In this document: piece by piece, positions 50,216 to 63,088 of the stretch
Numbering within the stretch: position 1 is the stretch's first letter
Layout: each line of letters starts with the position of its first letter
Assembly: GCF_028769735.1 (NCBI RefSeq)
Contig: NC_088171.1
Coordinates: 75,285,216-75,349,215 of the forward strand
DNA from: Zonotrichia leucophrys gambelii
Lineage: Eukaryota; Chordata; Aves; Passeriformes; Passerellidae
Length of the DNA: 64,000 nt
Direction: 5' to 3'
Notes under the pieces: generated by a model
What the model saw: only the letters and a program-made list of their open reading frames with translations
Told to the model about the DNA's origin: nothing
Databases searched by the model: none
Program-made: the position numbers and the translations under genes

Positions 50216-51730
50216 TTAAAAGTATATTGGAGTTAAAGCCAGTATATTTTAATTCTGTACTTTATGGTTTTCTAATTTCATGTTTTACATTAAGAAGTTA
50301 GAATAAACCTTTGTAGTACAGAATTCTTAAATATAAGTAATCTCTACCCTGCAGCCAGGCCACCCTCAACTCCCTCTTTTTTTTCAAAAAAACTAGTTGT
50401 CAGATTTCACAGAACTACTGGAAATAGAGCTGGGATTGAATCTCAGGCAGTGTACGTGAAAATAAACAACAAAGTCTACCAACCAGAAAGCTTTTTCTGC
50501 ATTCACATAATCAACTTGCATGCTTAGCAAACCTGCTCCTGCCCCAGTAATACCATTCTGACAATCAAAACCTAAAAATCCTGATATCCCTCAGTGTGCT
50601 TTTATCTCAAACAGTTTTGCAATCTGTGGTGCATTTAGCTGCCTTCTGAAAGCTGCTTCACACAAATTCAAGCCCCTGGTTTAGTTCCACATCTTCTTTA
50701 TCTTTTCCTGGTCATTCCTACAGGCCTCCAAATTTAACAGCAACTTTAGCACATAAACACCACCCATGCCTCTCTGTGCTTCTGCTGATCCTCCCTCCAC
50801 AGTCATACTCTGAACAAAGTGGTATGAGCTCTATCTCTGCATTTCTGTGATATAGCAAAAACTGTCTACATGCGTGCCTAATCTACATGATCTTCTTCTC
50901 TAAATTATCACCATCCTAAATTATGTGACTGTGGAAAATCAGTCATTTCTGTGTAATGGTGCTGTCCAGGGAAGTCATAGTGCTCTGCTCAAAATTTCAC
51001 ACTCCACTTACCTAGGTAAATCAGATGTATTGTAGCTGCTTACTTTTGCTGGGCAAACACGTTTTTTAAATCACCACTATGCTGCTGGAACTGGGCAACT
51101 CGTAAGTATTTATGCTTTTATACCCGTGTGATATCATGAACATAACCAAAATAGTTCTGTGTCATATTCGTTTATAAATGCATCTTATCACAGCTTATTT
51201 ATAATTAGGATATATTTTCATCACTTGAAATCTTTAGACTATGGCAGGATGGTTGATATATATATTAGAGTCATATCAGAAGTTATGACTTTACTATGGA
51301 AACAACTGGTTTAAGTTATTTGGGCTGAACTATGGAATACAAGATTAACTCAAATGTCCTTTTTTCTTTAAATTCTCTGGATTTATAAGAAATTATTTCT
51401 GCATGCAAATATTGCTTAAGAGAGACAAGTATAACAAGTATGTTTACTAGCAGCAAACAAAGAAATAAAGAAAGAAAGTCGCCATCTTATCACTTGTATT
51501 TTTTTCAGTATATGATTCTGCTGCATTTCTATTTTTTTAATCACCATATTTCTACATTTGGGGAGGAAAAATGCTGTGAGATCTCCTATGTAACTTCAGA
51601 TCGGTGTTACGTTCCTATGAAAAACAATTTCATTTTGTAGCCAGACCAAAATACTTCATCAAATTTTTCACAACACTGTTTTTCACCAAGTCATTAACCA
51701 CCACAGACTTTCAGCTGAACATCATATTAG

Positions 51731-52357
51731 GATCTAAAATACAAATCTGCAAATGATACAAAATTGGAAAGTTGATTGAAACACCAGATGATTGTGCTGC
51801 CTTTCAGCAAAACCCAGCAAGCTGGAGAAATGGGTCAACAGCATCTTCATGTTGTTCAAGAGGAAATACCAAGTGGAATAAGTCCAGCACAGGTCAGGTC
51901 CATAAAGGTGACAAAGGAATAAGAGCACCAATCATATAAAGGCAGACAGAGTTAGGACTGTTAACTTGGAGCTGTAAAGTATCAGGGATTTTATCATTAT
52001 ATTATCCTCCTGTTATGGGGGGAATGAAGAAGACGCAATCAGACTCTTCTCATAGGTACCCATTGAATGCACAAGAGGGAAAGGGCAGAAATCAAACCAA
52101 GAAATTCCATTTCTGCAAGAGCAAAGCATTTTTTTTCTGTTGTTTTCTTTGTTTATTTGTTTGGGTTTGGTTTGCTGTGGTGAAGGTAGTGAAACAGTGG
52201 GGTGGTTGTTTGCGGATATGGTGAGTGTCTGTGAAGATATTCAAAACCCAGCTAGACAGTATCTTGAACAACCTGTTCTAGAAGACTCTACTTTGAACAG
52301 AGGATTGGACTAAATAATCTACAGAGGTTCCTTCTAACCTTAGTTATTCTGTGAAAA
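51731..52357 (+). mobile_element. CR1 LINE fragment: end of ORF2 plus 3' untranslated region
   Basis: The sequence follows CR1 in order. First comes the reverse-transcriptase tail (GATACAAAATTGGAAAG, then GCTGCCTTTCAGC, then GCTGGAGAAATGGGTCAACA). Next is the GAAGAAGACGCAATCAGACT segment (about 52027), then a segment near 52090-52120. The last part is TTGGACTAAATAATCTACAG and the terminal TTCTAACCTTAGTTATTCTGTG. The T-rich stretch at 52129-52170 appears to be an internal expansion. About 630 bp survive; the copy is old, frameshifted and 5'-truncated. It belongs to a different CR1 subfamily from the 36-kb copy, because its tail is of the ATTCTGTG type. Confidence 0.92.
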
Positions 52358-54763
52358 CAAAGAGAAAGTCATTTCTCAGGTAGCAGTCAGAGACACTCTC
52401 TAGAAGCCAAAGGGCTTGATTTCATCCTTCTCCATTTCGTCTTCTTTTCTAATGCAAGCATGAAGTAATAAAAACAAAAGCTCATAAATTATCATCCAAC
52501 CCCCTAAAAAGGGGTAGGACAGAAGTGCATCATATTGTTTTGTATAGCAGAATGTGATCAGATATTTTGGTAATAAGTGTGGCATAAAAATCTACCTCAA
52601 CCAGAGTTGAATCCCTTGCACTTAATTCTATTTGATTTTAAATACAAAGATCAAGATAAGAAAAGTACTTTTTAAGTAAAAAGTACATTATCAGTACATC
52701 AGATTTTGTATATCATACCTTTATAAAAGTTGGGCTGTGCCAATACAGAGTCTAGGAATCCCAAATGCAAGCACCTACTTTGAAATCTTGACAAAAGAGT
52801 GCTTTTACTGATGAAGATTTGTTAAGAGAAACTGAACTCTTCAAAAGAATGAACTCTTCAGGAAAAAATGAACAATTTCCTTTTATTTACATTGAAGAAT
52901 GCTTATTGTACACTCTCATATCCTGGATTGTCTATCCAGGTCTAATAATCAATCAAAATAAATTGCTGTACTCAAGACTGTAATTTGCAATTTCAAGAAT
53001 TGTTTCGGCTTTTTCTTTTCCGAAAGTAGTTCAGACTTCACTTGTGAAAGAATAGCACTGCCTATAGAATGCGTTAATATCTTGATTTTCCATGTGTTTG
53101 CTTACTGTTACATATCCTAGGCTACGTATAGGAAAAACAAGTATAGATAGACTTGATATGTTTATCAAGATATAATAATCAAAACTGAGTTTACTGGAAG
53201 TGCAGTGATACATCTCTAAGTATTCCTGGTGCATATAAATAAAACAAACAATAATGGGCACATTGCAAAACAACAGGAAAGCAGTACACATGAAAGAATT
53301 TATGGCTTATTCAAAATAATACAGTCAAAAATCTGTATAAATACCAAGCTTCAAAGAAATTTTAATCCTCTGTTTCTCTTTTGTATAACATGAAAAATAA
53401 AACCAGAATTTAAAGACCAATATACGTAACCTTAATGGAAAAAAGATGTATGTTATAAGGTTTTATTTTTATTTATTTTTTAAAATATATTCCTTTAAAG
53501 ATTTACCAGTACAATCATCTTCAGAGGATATTTTCATGAAAGAGCTTTTAAAAGAAAATAGGTGCATTTTAATTTTTATATCATTAATCATCCAGTGTTA
53601 TTTTAAATGAAAACTGTTGACTGCATTTTATTCACAGGGGCTGATTTCAGGAGGAGAGGGGGAAACCAGAGAGGAAATATAATTACACTTCTCTAAGTTC
53701 AGCATACGAAATATCTTCTATGTAATTGAAGTGGCAAAGTAAATTGCTGCACAGTTAATTGTGCAGATGTTCAAAATATTATAAATTTTAATTTTGCCAA
53801 GATATTAAAAAACTCAAAACAAAACAAGAGGACATTGTATATCTCTTTTGTTTCCAGGCAGTTCCAAAGCAATTTTTCTTCTTCCTGTTTGTACTTTAAT
53901 GAAACTAAGCCCTGTGAAATTCTGTATTTATTTTGATGGGACAATTTGTGCTTCCTTCACATCATGCATATGATAATGGTAGTTTTCTTATCTAGGTCTC
54001 ATTGCTTTGATTGTATTTTGCTCAAAACATTACCATCTTATCTATTTGACCTTTATTAAAAATACTGTGGGGTAAGTCTTACCATCTTGTCAGAGTAGTT
54101 TAGGAAGGATTGTTTTTTGCTGTGTTTATCCCCTGCCCCAGATATTCCCAGTCCATTGTATTGAAATAGATTTATGAGCATTATCCCTGTTTAGTTTTAG
54201 GATCTCTGTTGCACGCTAGTTGGTGCTCAGACATGCCCATTTCTTTTGGTATACATCAATGGATAAATTATTGATCTTTCAAATGTCTTCTGTTGTAATA
54301 ATATCACTTCATATTTGAAATCGCTTGAGTCCTGAAATAGGAAATATTTTGTTCACCAAGCGAACTTGATTGCAGTCTTCCTCCTTTTCATTGTCAATAC
54401 AAAGAAAGGCTGTATTTTACAACTTTTATCACCTGACCTCTTCATTGCTGCATTCTCTATTTTCATTATTACACATAACAGGGATAGCATATAAGCTAAA
54501 CAAATTGGGACTTTGATGTTCAGCTAGTGTAATTAATGTTCTAGAAACACTTCAGAGGGATCATATTTAAACCTATCAAAACATATGTGTGTCCAATAGC
54601 AAGTTTAGGAAGATGGTTATTTGTCTTCATCTTGTATTTCTGCATTTACTTTTAATAATTCTCTCTCACTCTCAAAATACTTTCTATATTCTGCCTCAGT
54701 TTACTGACAGAGCTTCTGTACAGACTCTTGCTTCTCTAGAACCAGTATGGCATCTATGATACT
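52358..54763. other. AT-rich non-coding stretch
   Basis: No gene or transposable element recognised. It contains the 20-bp palindrome at 53747-53766 within a non-repetitive stretch (53640-53800) that could be conserved non-coding sequence. Confidence 0.6.
53747..53766. repeat. 7-bp inverted repeat around GTTAAT
   Basis: CTGCACA, GTTAAT, TGTGCAG: a perfect 7-bp inverted repeat with a 6-bp centre. It may be a dimeric transcription-factor site or chance. Confidence 0.65.
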
Positions 54764-54768
54764 GGCTA

Positions 54769-55416
54769 TGTCCTGGGTTAACTATATGATGCTTTTATCC
54801 CCAATCACATCATTCTGTTTATGTTGAATAATAAGTTTTGCACCTTTAAGAGTGTTCCAGAGAGTGAAGGGGGGGAGAGAAGAAGCGTGCAGTTTGTTTT
54901 CAGACACTGCACTCACTCCCCCACATTCCTGCTCCTAGACTGTTGTTGTCTGCGCACAAACAGTGGGACAGAGCTCTTTTTTGCTTTTTAGTTAGTGTTA
55001 GCTAGCTGAGGCAAAGAAGTTCTCTGGACTTTTGGGTTTTTTCCTTTTCTTTGGACCTCTTGAAACCTGCTCTGGATTGAACACCCAGAGGAGCGCCAGC
55101 AGCTGCACCTGTGGCCCACCGGGCCGGGCCTGGCCTGCGACAATTCCAGCACTGAGGGACTGATCAGAGACTGAGTGAGCTGAACTGCAACCCAGGGAGG
55201 GACTTTCTCAGTTTGTCATCTCTTTTGGAGTGGCAAGGGATTTTATTGTTTGATATTGTTTCAGTTTTGCTGTTTAATAAACAGGTTTTTTTCCACCTTT
55301 CTCCAAGGAGGCATTTTTTCTCCCGGACCAGTTGGGGATAGGAGCCAATTTGGATCTGTTTTCCCACCGGAGCTCCTGTGGGGAATTCTCCCCCAGATTT
55401 GCTCTAAACCTGGACA
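54769..55416 (+). mobile_element. Solo LTR, ERVL-like, 648 bp
   Basis: Terminal inverted ends TGTCC...GGACA are flanked by a perfect 5-bp target duplication. A poly(A) signal AATAAA at 55276-55281 is followed by a T-rich segment and about 135 bp of U5-like sequence, which fixes the plus orientation. The first bases (TGTCCTGGGTTAACTATATG) are familiar to me from songbird LTRs. There is no primer-binding site or retroviral gene next to it, so it is the solo product of LTR-LTR recombination. Open frames on both strands at 55164-55568 lie in or across its U5 end and are not genes. A GC-rich pocket at 55080-55135 retains CpGs, which hints at a fairly young insertion. Confidence 0.93.
55276..55281 (+). 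promoter_or_regulatory. LTR poly(A) signal AATAAA
   Basis: Canonical hexamer inside TGTTTAATAAACAGG, in the expected place between the R and U5 parts of the 648-bp LTR. Confidence 0.8.
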
Positions 55417-56012
55417 GGCTAGGAAGGCTAATAGGTTTAGCCATCACCTGTCTTGCATTTAAGCCTTCCTGCCCCTCTGTGTTTTCCTGGCTTTGCCACA
55501 CTCTCGCTCTGCTGCCTTGCTTCTGCTCACAAGAGCTGGGGAAGCTGATTAGGGGCCTATTCAGCTGAAGAAAAACCCAACTGTGCTCGGTTCTCTGTGT
55601 TACTCTGTTGCCTCAGCTCCCTGACACAGCCAATAAAGAGTCTGCCTTGGCACTATGAAAGGAAGTGGGAAGCAGGCAGGGAGCAGCAATGGGACAGTCA
55701 GCCAGGAACTGTGGTTTTGGCAGAGTGCTGTTTAAATGCAAGTCAGGTGGCATTTTTGAGAGTAGTTACTATGGAAACCAAAGAAGTGTTAGTTTCCTAA
55801 AGTTTTATCACTTGGAGTTATGCATTTATACCTCCACCAATATCTCCCTCCTCATCTTTGTGGAGAAAAGCAAGCACCATTAAAAATAGATTTACTGAAT
55901 GTAACAGTGAATCAATTCTGAACATGGCTGTTTGCACAGAGTTCCCACTCAGAGACAGACTGTAAATTATTTCTCTGAAGAATACATTAGTGTTTTGTGA
56001 CTAATAGGCTAT

Positions 56013-56228
56013 TTAAATTTTAACTTCTACTGGAGGAGTCACAGCAATGAATTCTCGAGCCTTGTGTACTTGGTTGTAGACATAACCAGGCTTAAACCTG
56101 TAGTCACATATCAATTCTTCCTCAAACTGTACACTCCTCATCCTCAACTCTGGTGAGTAAATATGGCTGTTTTCAGCACCCCTGAGCCAGGCCTGGGCTA
56201 CCAGAATACCAGCCCACAGCCCACCCAT
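56013..56228 (-). pseudogene. Coding-like minus-strand segment, unidentified
   Basis: A 71-codon minus-strand frame ends in TAA near 56013. Unlike other chance frames here, its second half has balanced protein-like composition with mixed charged, aromatic and hydrophobic residues (a F-E-E-E-L-I-C-D-Y-R-F-K-P-G-Y-V-Y-N-Q-V run, then a short tail ending V-E-V-K-I). The first half before the I-Y-S-P motif is Gly/Ala/Trp-rich and looks like non-coding GC-rich sequence. A CAG that could be a minus-strand acceptor falls just before the better part (plus-strand about 56151-56153). It could be a terminal exon, a processed-pseudogene remnant, a retroviral piece or chance. I do not recognise the family and assign no function. 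Confidence 0.2.
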
Positions 56229-58208
56229 GCCGCCTCCATGATCATGGGGTCAGGAGTCTGCAGGGCTAGGGCCTGATGGCACGGGCACTGTATGGCAGGA
56301 GGGACTGTCATCTCCCTGGGGTGAGCCAGGGCTGTGTGGTGGCCTCAGTAGCACCTGCCCTGCTGAAGGGATGCGCAGAAGTAAATGTGAGCCATCCCAG
56401 GGCTGAAGAGGAGGAACCTTCTGACACCAGAAGATTTTGGTGTGGTGATGCCTTGGGGCAGCTACACCTGCCTGCCTCTGGTGGGAACCAGGGAATGGAT
56501 CCCTGTGAGGGTGAGCATCCTGCCAGGGGACAGGGGAAGCAATTGAAGAGTAGATTAATATAATCTATATTCTGTATTTAATGAGATTTTTCTCATTCAT
56601 TAGGTAATTTAGACTTTTAGGTTGCTGAAGGATTGATTAGGCTGGTACAATTTTTTAGCCCTCTTTCCAGATATATGTACACCAATGTGCAAATACATAA
56701 GGGTATGTAATTTATGTACACAAAGGCATGTATTTATGATATACATGTGAATTTTTCCTTTACCCTATTTCAAGATTCCTTCATCCAACAGAACTTCTGA
56801 CTCTAGCCAGATTGTCATTTTATACCCCACGAAGTCCTAACTCCTGACGTTCTCCTAGGGCTGAGATACATGAGAGAAAAAAATCAGAGTTGCCAATAAC
56901 CACACTCCAGTCTGAGTTTTAATTGATTTAGTTACAGTGAAGAATACATCCTTGTAAATGTAGTCTTAGCAGTACAGCAAGAAATAAAAATCATCTATAG
57001 ATGTGCATACCTTACCTGCATCCTAACCCTTCATGGGAACAGATGCTTTATGTGTATTAGTCTTTCCTTGCTCACCATATGTTCAATTCCATAGGAAGAA
57101 AATCTTGTTGCCTGAGCCACAAGAGAGACACAACACACTCCTAGCATCTGGATGATTTGGAAACTAAAATTCTGCATTGTGCTGGGGTGTGTTTTCTCAG
57201 GTCAGCCTAAACACACAAAAAACTAAATGTATCTAATAGAATAGATATTGTCTCAGTCCTTCTAAACATTTAAAAAATATATCTGATTATCAGAAGAATT
57301 TTTACTTTGTATATTATTGTAAATAATTCTCTCAGGCTGTGTCTGTGCAGGATGAAGTCCAAGAAGAAATCCCTGGAGTCTACAAAAAATTCTGACCCTG
57401 CTTCTCATTGCCTCCTGGTTTTGTAGGGGTCATCTCCACTCAGCATTTTCCCCACCTCCTCTGAATCTCATGGGGGAGACCTACAGCCTTAGAAAAATTA
57501 TTTATTTGTTTTGCTATTTCTATTGCAAGGGCTTGAGATTCTTCTAGATTATTATCCTGGCATCATTATGTTAAATAGCATTTAGGAGTTGTGTGATATG
57601 GATTCTGTCCTTTGGACCTTGGTGTGAGAAGGTTTTGAGGGACTATAAAGACTGCTGAGAGTATTGGAGAAGTGTAAGAGCGCAGAGCTAAACATGGTGT
57701 GGCTCTATTCGTGTTATCAATAGGGAGCAATACCTGGAGCAGACTGTCCCCCAAAACCATGATTAGATTTTTCTGGTAAGAAATTATTCGGGTAGTTCTG
57801 AAAGATAACTTTGAAAAAATACACATGCAGACTCATAATAACCACACCAATACAATCTGGGGAGGTAAATTATCAGGAAAAAATTAGCACAACTTAAAAA
57901 TATGTACTTTCATTTCCAAAGCTGACAGACTAAAAGAAAGAAAAAAATAGCTGCCTGAGTCCTGAGCATCAAAACTGTAGGTTTTTGTTATAAGTTATGA
58001 AGAATTAAAGGCCTGAGGTAGGAGATAACACTATAGATGCAGAAACCACTGAAAGCATGATGAGAAGAAATATATATATTCAACTAGATTATTATGGTTT
58101 TCAGACATGAAAAAATTAAATTGTAGGAATCCCTGTAAGTAATATAGCATTGCATATATCCTGTTTCTTATGCACTCTAATAGAAGGGATTTCTGAAAAC
58201 ACTGATGT

Positions 58209-58233
58209 GGTTTGGTTTGGTTTGGTTTGGTTT
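58209..58233. repeat. (GGTTT)5 microsatellite
   Basis: Five perfect GGTTT units. Confidence 0.95.
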
Positions 58234-61200
58234 AAACATGGCATACAAAAGTAGCTACAAAGATAATCAGTTTAAAACCCCCAATATGGTAACACATTAA
58301 GTGGTGGTATGGAGTAGCTGTAGCATGTGAAATTATAGTTGTAGTTATATACACCTTTAGAGCAAGTCTTTCAATATATTTTAAGAATTTTTTGATTTTT
58401 AATTAATGTAATAAACCTGTCACAGTAATTTTCAATTAAATGTTCTCATGACACGTTCAACTTAAACTGTGTTGGAAGGAAAGGGTATTAAGAGGAAAAA
58501 ATTGTAACTATTGTGAAAATCTAATTTAACTTGTATTGAGAGTTGTTTTCTACTCATTTTTTGCTGCAACAGGAATGAGAGGCATATTAATTGTTTTGTC
58601 ACATTATTGTGAAATTAAATACATTCATACTTGATACCTTAATGACAAATTAGATCAGTTTTTCTACTATTCAAAGTGGCCATATTCTATTACTCTCTGG
58701 ATTTATATTCAAAAGAGCAGAGGTAAAGAAAAGAAATATCAAAATTCAGCATATAATGGTGTACCTGATAGAAATTCAGAGTGGGGGGCATTACAATCTC
58801 TTTGCTATACAATTAAGAAAACTCTGGTTTTGTGAGACTCCACAAATTAAATTGTTACTGCAAGATATTTCATATTTGAACATACTGATTCAGTTGCCTT
58901 ATAAAAAAGAAGACAACAGCAATCACCATAATAAAGTAAATAAATACCTTAAACAGAAAAACACAGCTGGTCTTTGAAAATATGGTCTGAATTTTTCAGG
59001 GCTGCAGTCTCGATCCTCAGAAGTTTTCTTTTCACCATGTGTTTAATTAACACTGTAGTCATGGAAACTTCAAGCACCTGTAGTTGTTCCTCAGAATCAT
59101 GTTTAATAACCTGTAAAAGGCATGCCATGATTTTTAATTTCTAATCTGCTCTGAATTTCACCAATATTCTTCATGGCTAATGTGTCACCCTGCCTCCCCT
59201 TTGCTCTGCAGCCCATGATCTGTGAAACTGATGTTCAGAGCAACAGCTGCTTCAGGCTTCCTTGGAGCAGATCCCTGCCAATCCTAACTTCTGATGTCAC
59301 AGCATGTAAACTGCATGTTACAAGGTCACAGGATTCTTCTGTTCCTTTTCCATTCACTCCTGTGGCATCAGTGCCCCCCTTCTCTCTTACCTGGAAAATT
59401 ATTTCCTATCTGTTTTGATTTTCCAAGGTTTTTCTGTAATTTTGAAAGAATATAGAGTACACTGATAGTCATAGAGCATCACAAAAAGCAGCTTTATTGT
59501 TTAAATGGTGAAGGATCTTACTGTGCAGTTTTAAACAGTAAAGAAGGGAAGAAAACTTGGCCAGACCTCCTTTCAGTATATCCTTTCTTGTGGAAATACA
59601 CAGAGGAAAATACATGGATTCCAAGATATTTAGTGAAAGATGTCCACTTGGCTGACAGACATTCCCTTCAAGAATAAAAAAGATAAGTCAGAAAATATTG
59701 ACATACTTGTATGCAGTGCTGGTATTGGAGATGTCTCCTTTGTCACTTTTCACTACAAAGTGAAATGGCCTAATTAAAGGAACTCCAGCTGGCATTAAGT
59801 TAGAGGTAAGTTTGTTCCAGATCAGAGCCATCAGACAGAGCTCCTGTTGGTTAGCTGAGACAGGAGGAGTGGATGGCCTTGGTGCTGGTAAGGGAGCATG
59901 GGGCTCCCAGTGGAGGTCTCTGTAGTTTTACTAGACTGTGAAGATAGGTCTCAAGAGACCTTTGTATTTTGGGTTCAGAATTCTATCCCTTTCACAGAGG
60001 GAGGAAAAACTAGTCCCTTTGCTCCTTGAAGCTATGATCTCAATAAACAACTTCAGAATATTATATGTTACAGGAAGCTTATACTCTTCTTCCTTGAGAC
60101 TTCCCTGCTTTTAGGCTTTTCTACAAGTATCCAGCTTAGTTTGATGCAAAAGCACTATCTGCCTTGTATCACAAATCACACATTATTCTCAAGCTCCTGC
60201 ATGGTTATTTTTCTTAAGAGAAAACATGCTGTTAGTTTTGTTCAAGGAACAGTTGCTAAATGATTATTATTTCCTACAGATTATATCATCTCTTAACAGC
60301 AAATCGCTTCTCCACAAGTTAATAAAATGCAAAAGAAAGCATCCAAGTTCCATTTAAAATAAACGGTGAATCTATTAAAATCTAAAAAGGCTTTAAAAAG
60401 TATCTGTAGTCTCATCTGTCAAAAAGGATGGTGCATAATATTGTGGAAAAGCTGATGGAGATTTTTTTCCCCAGTCTGCAAAGGTTCTATGAATGCTTTA
60501 AGGCAGCATAATTCAGCACTGCTGCTGGAGGGAGCAGAAGCACCATGAACTCTAAAGGGCACTTAATCCACTGATAAGTTTTAGCCCTGACACAAAGGTT
60601 TGCCGCACTTGAAATCTTAATATGATGCAAAATACCATGAACTAATTGGAGCATCATTCCTTTCAGTGGAAACTGATGCTTTATGATCAACTTTACCATC
60701 ATGCTTGTAAAATTCTTAGCAATGCTGATCACAATGTGATCCTGAAAACTACCTCTTCCTGTTTATTATACTTAAATCAAAGCTACATCCTCTAAATTCT
60801 GTAACTTAAAAAAGCATAATTTCCTTCTCTAAGAAGTTTATGTCCCTACAAAAAAATCAATGCTGATTGGTAGTTATAGAGTCTTACTTGTTTATTTCTA
60901 TGAAACTATTTACTTCTTCACGGCAAACGGAGAATCTGTGTTGGGAGATCATTGATGTGTTTGTATGTGTGGAAAAAATATCCATATAATGATGTGATTT
61001 TTAGAGATCAGGTGTTGGGATAATGAACTGCGTTTCTTACAGAAATTTAAAATGCTTTTTCTCTTTATGAGTTATTTCAGTTGTACCAGAAATTCAGGGA
61101 TGGTAGGTAGAACAAACAAGTATACACCAGTATAATTTAAAACAATTGAGAGGAACAGTGTGGAGACAAGCTACAGGAGAGACATTCCCCAGTGCACATA

Positions 61201-62730
61201 GTGCCTGCAGTTGAGTCACAAATGCTCAGATGGCTGTGACTCTCACGCTGCATTTTTATATAGATAGTGTCAAGTCCTTGCAGAAGTCAGCGGCTGATTT
61301 CTGTCATTGTGGCACCAATCCAAGTCAGATACACTGATTTTTATGCAATTTCTTCATACTCAGAACACTCAGACTAGAAGATAGATTCTTGCATAAAAAT
61401 GAAGAATAACCTAATTATTGCTCAAGATTTTAATTTTACTTCCTTTTCACTTCTGAAGGTGGCAGACATGTAAAAGCAGGAGGAGGGAAAGATTGTTTTT
61501 ACTTTAAAATGTAGTTAGAAAATGCCAGATAGGCTAAAAATAGCTCAAAAATATGAACTCCACAGATGTGCTAATGCCCCTGTTAAGTCAATACTTTTTG
61601 AGATGTTAAGTCAATATGCTTTGAGATTAGTGGGTAATAAATAAGTTATGAAACAATTTCCCCCAGGAATTCTTTGCACTTTTCCATATAGCTTTTTTGT
61701 ACAGGTGGTCACGGATGGAACTGTCTCAGACAAGGAGTCTGTGCTGGACTGAGTCACAGGTTTGTGAGGATCAAAGGCTGCTTCCCAAGTTAATGACACA
61801 ATATAATATACTATAAAATTCCCACCCCACGAGAAACTTCAGTCTCACTTCTCAGCACTGGTGACTTATGTCCTTGGAACCCCCCCAGTTCAGTTTTGTG
61901 GAGGTAAACTCAAGGCTGCTTTTTCACAGTTTCAGAAAACTTCCAGGAAATCTATAAGCAAACAATTGAAAAGCAATTTTGTACAGACATTTCCCTGCCC
62001 ACGAGGCCATTTCTTCTTCCTAACTTCAACCCATTTATGCTGATTAATAGCTCAAAGGTCTTATTTACTAAGCAAAAATTAATTCCTTCTGAGGGAGGCA
62101 GATCATATTCAGCCTCCCACAATGTCATATTCAATGGGGGACAGCTATAAGCTAGCAGAAGGTAATCATACTCCCTTAAAAGTGGGAGTCTTTCTCTAAA
62201 AATTGAAACAATGGCTGTGCAAAGCACAACTTCTCTAGCTGACTGTGAATGTATATAGACTCATTGTCCTGTAAAAATACACCTCTGTACAAATAGCTGG
62301 TCCAGTTCCCTTAAGCTTATGTAAGAGGTTTTTGGTGGAGACTTTGTGCTTACCCTCAGCAGATCCCCTAACAGTTCTGAGTAATGTTGCCTTTAAAGAC
62401 TTGCTTTTAGGTGGGGAAGTTGTACTGGATTATAAGAACAAGATTATAAAGTAGGAGGCAGTAGCACTAGCATGAAACTAAATGGTGGAGCTGTGTCTAA
62501 TAAAGGATAAATACAGATTTGCTAAGCACTGTCATAGAGTCACTCAGGCTGCTCAGTGGAAATGTTTTTAGAGTCCAAGCTGCAGGAGCATGAGAGAGAC
62601 TGACTGTAGATGGCAGACTCGTATGATAAGCCAGGAAGGAAATAAACACATGGGCAAACATCAGAGGCTACGTTTTAGTCGCAAGTGTGATAATGGAGCC
62701 CTGGAAAATGTTAAGGATAGAATCTGAAAA

Positions 62731-63088
62731 TGTTAGGCTTTGTGTTTTCCCAGATCAACTGCACCTGCGTAAGCAGTATGATAAATGATATAATTGTTAG
62801 GTGTGATGATTGTTTAGTAATTAAATATAATTTTTATGTAATCATAAGAAGAATCATGAGAAACTATGAGAAATTTGAGGGGGCTATGCTTGGCTGAAAT
62901 CTATGTATACAATAGAACAATGTAGTTTAATAATTAACATGAAGTTATATAATGATAGAATATAAAAACGTGATAATCTCAAATGTATGTCTGAGTCAGA
63001 TGTGAGTTGAATACTCCTGACACACAGACCTCTTAATAAAAGCACCTGCATATAATAGTTTATGATTATGTGTTTCTGAACGCTAACA
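62731..63088 (+). mobile_element. Solo LTR, avian ERV (ERVK-like), 358 bp
   Basis: The termini TGTTAG at 62731 and CTAACA ending at 63088 are perfect inverted complements. In sense order the element holds the segment GCACCTGCGTAAGCAGTATG, a TATA box at 62961-62967 (TATAAAA) and a poly(A) signal AATAAA at 63035-63040. It ends TTTCTGAACGCTAACA. I recognise this LTR from songbird genomes by memory. The spacing from TATA box to poly(A) signal is short (about 75 bp). No retroviral genes are attached. The flanks TGAAAA and TGTGAA match at only 4 of 6 positions, so the target duplication is either mutated or absent. A second TGTTAGG at 62795 is an internal repeat and should not be mistaken for the start. 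Confidence 0.82.
63035..63040 (+). promoter_or_regulatory. LTR poly(A) signal AATAAA
   Basis: Canonical hexamer within CTCTTAATAAAAGCACC, 48 bp before the LTR end. Confidence 0.75.

Larger units (their letters stand above)
45961..51730. other. AT-rich non-coding stretch
   Basis: No gene recognised. Contents are an A-rich run at 46058-46069, a 27-bp tandem pair at 46854-46907, a T/G-rich low-complexity patch at 48199-48245 and a 20-A run at 50196-50215. A GC-richer patch at 47160-47400 has an open plus frame of 72 codons with no recognisable content. Confidence 0.6.
54764..55421 (+). repeat. 5-bp target-site duplication GGCTA flanking a solo LTR
   Basis: GGCTA at 54764-54768 lies immediately before TGTCC, and GGCTA at 55417-55421 lies immediately after GGACA. 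A perfect 5-bp duplication is the size expected for ERVL-type integration. Removing the element joins the flanks cleanly. Confidence 0.9.
55422..62730. other. Non-coding stretch with a GC-richer first kilobase
   Basis: About 55440-56560 is GC-richer than the rest and includes an AATAAA at 55632-55637 and the unidentified coding-like minus-strand segment at 56013-56228. It may be an old insertion that I cannot name. From 56.6 to 62.7 kb the sequence is AT-rich and holds only a (GGTTT)5 repeat. No exon or RNA gene is recognised. Confidence 0.5.

Noticed and set aside
55622..55660. Second LTR ending after the AATAAA at 55632
   Set aside because: No TG start or CA end with a target duplication could be defined, so it is left as unidentified GC-richer sequence.
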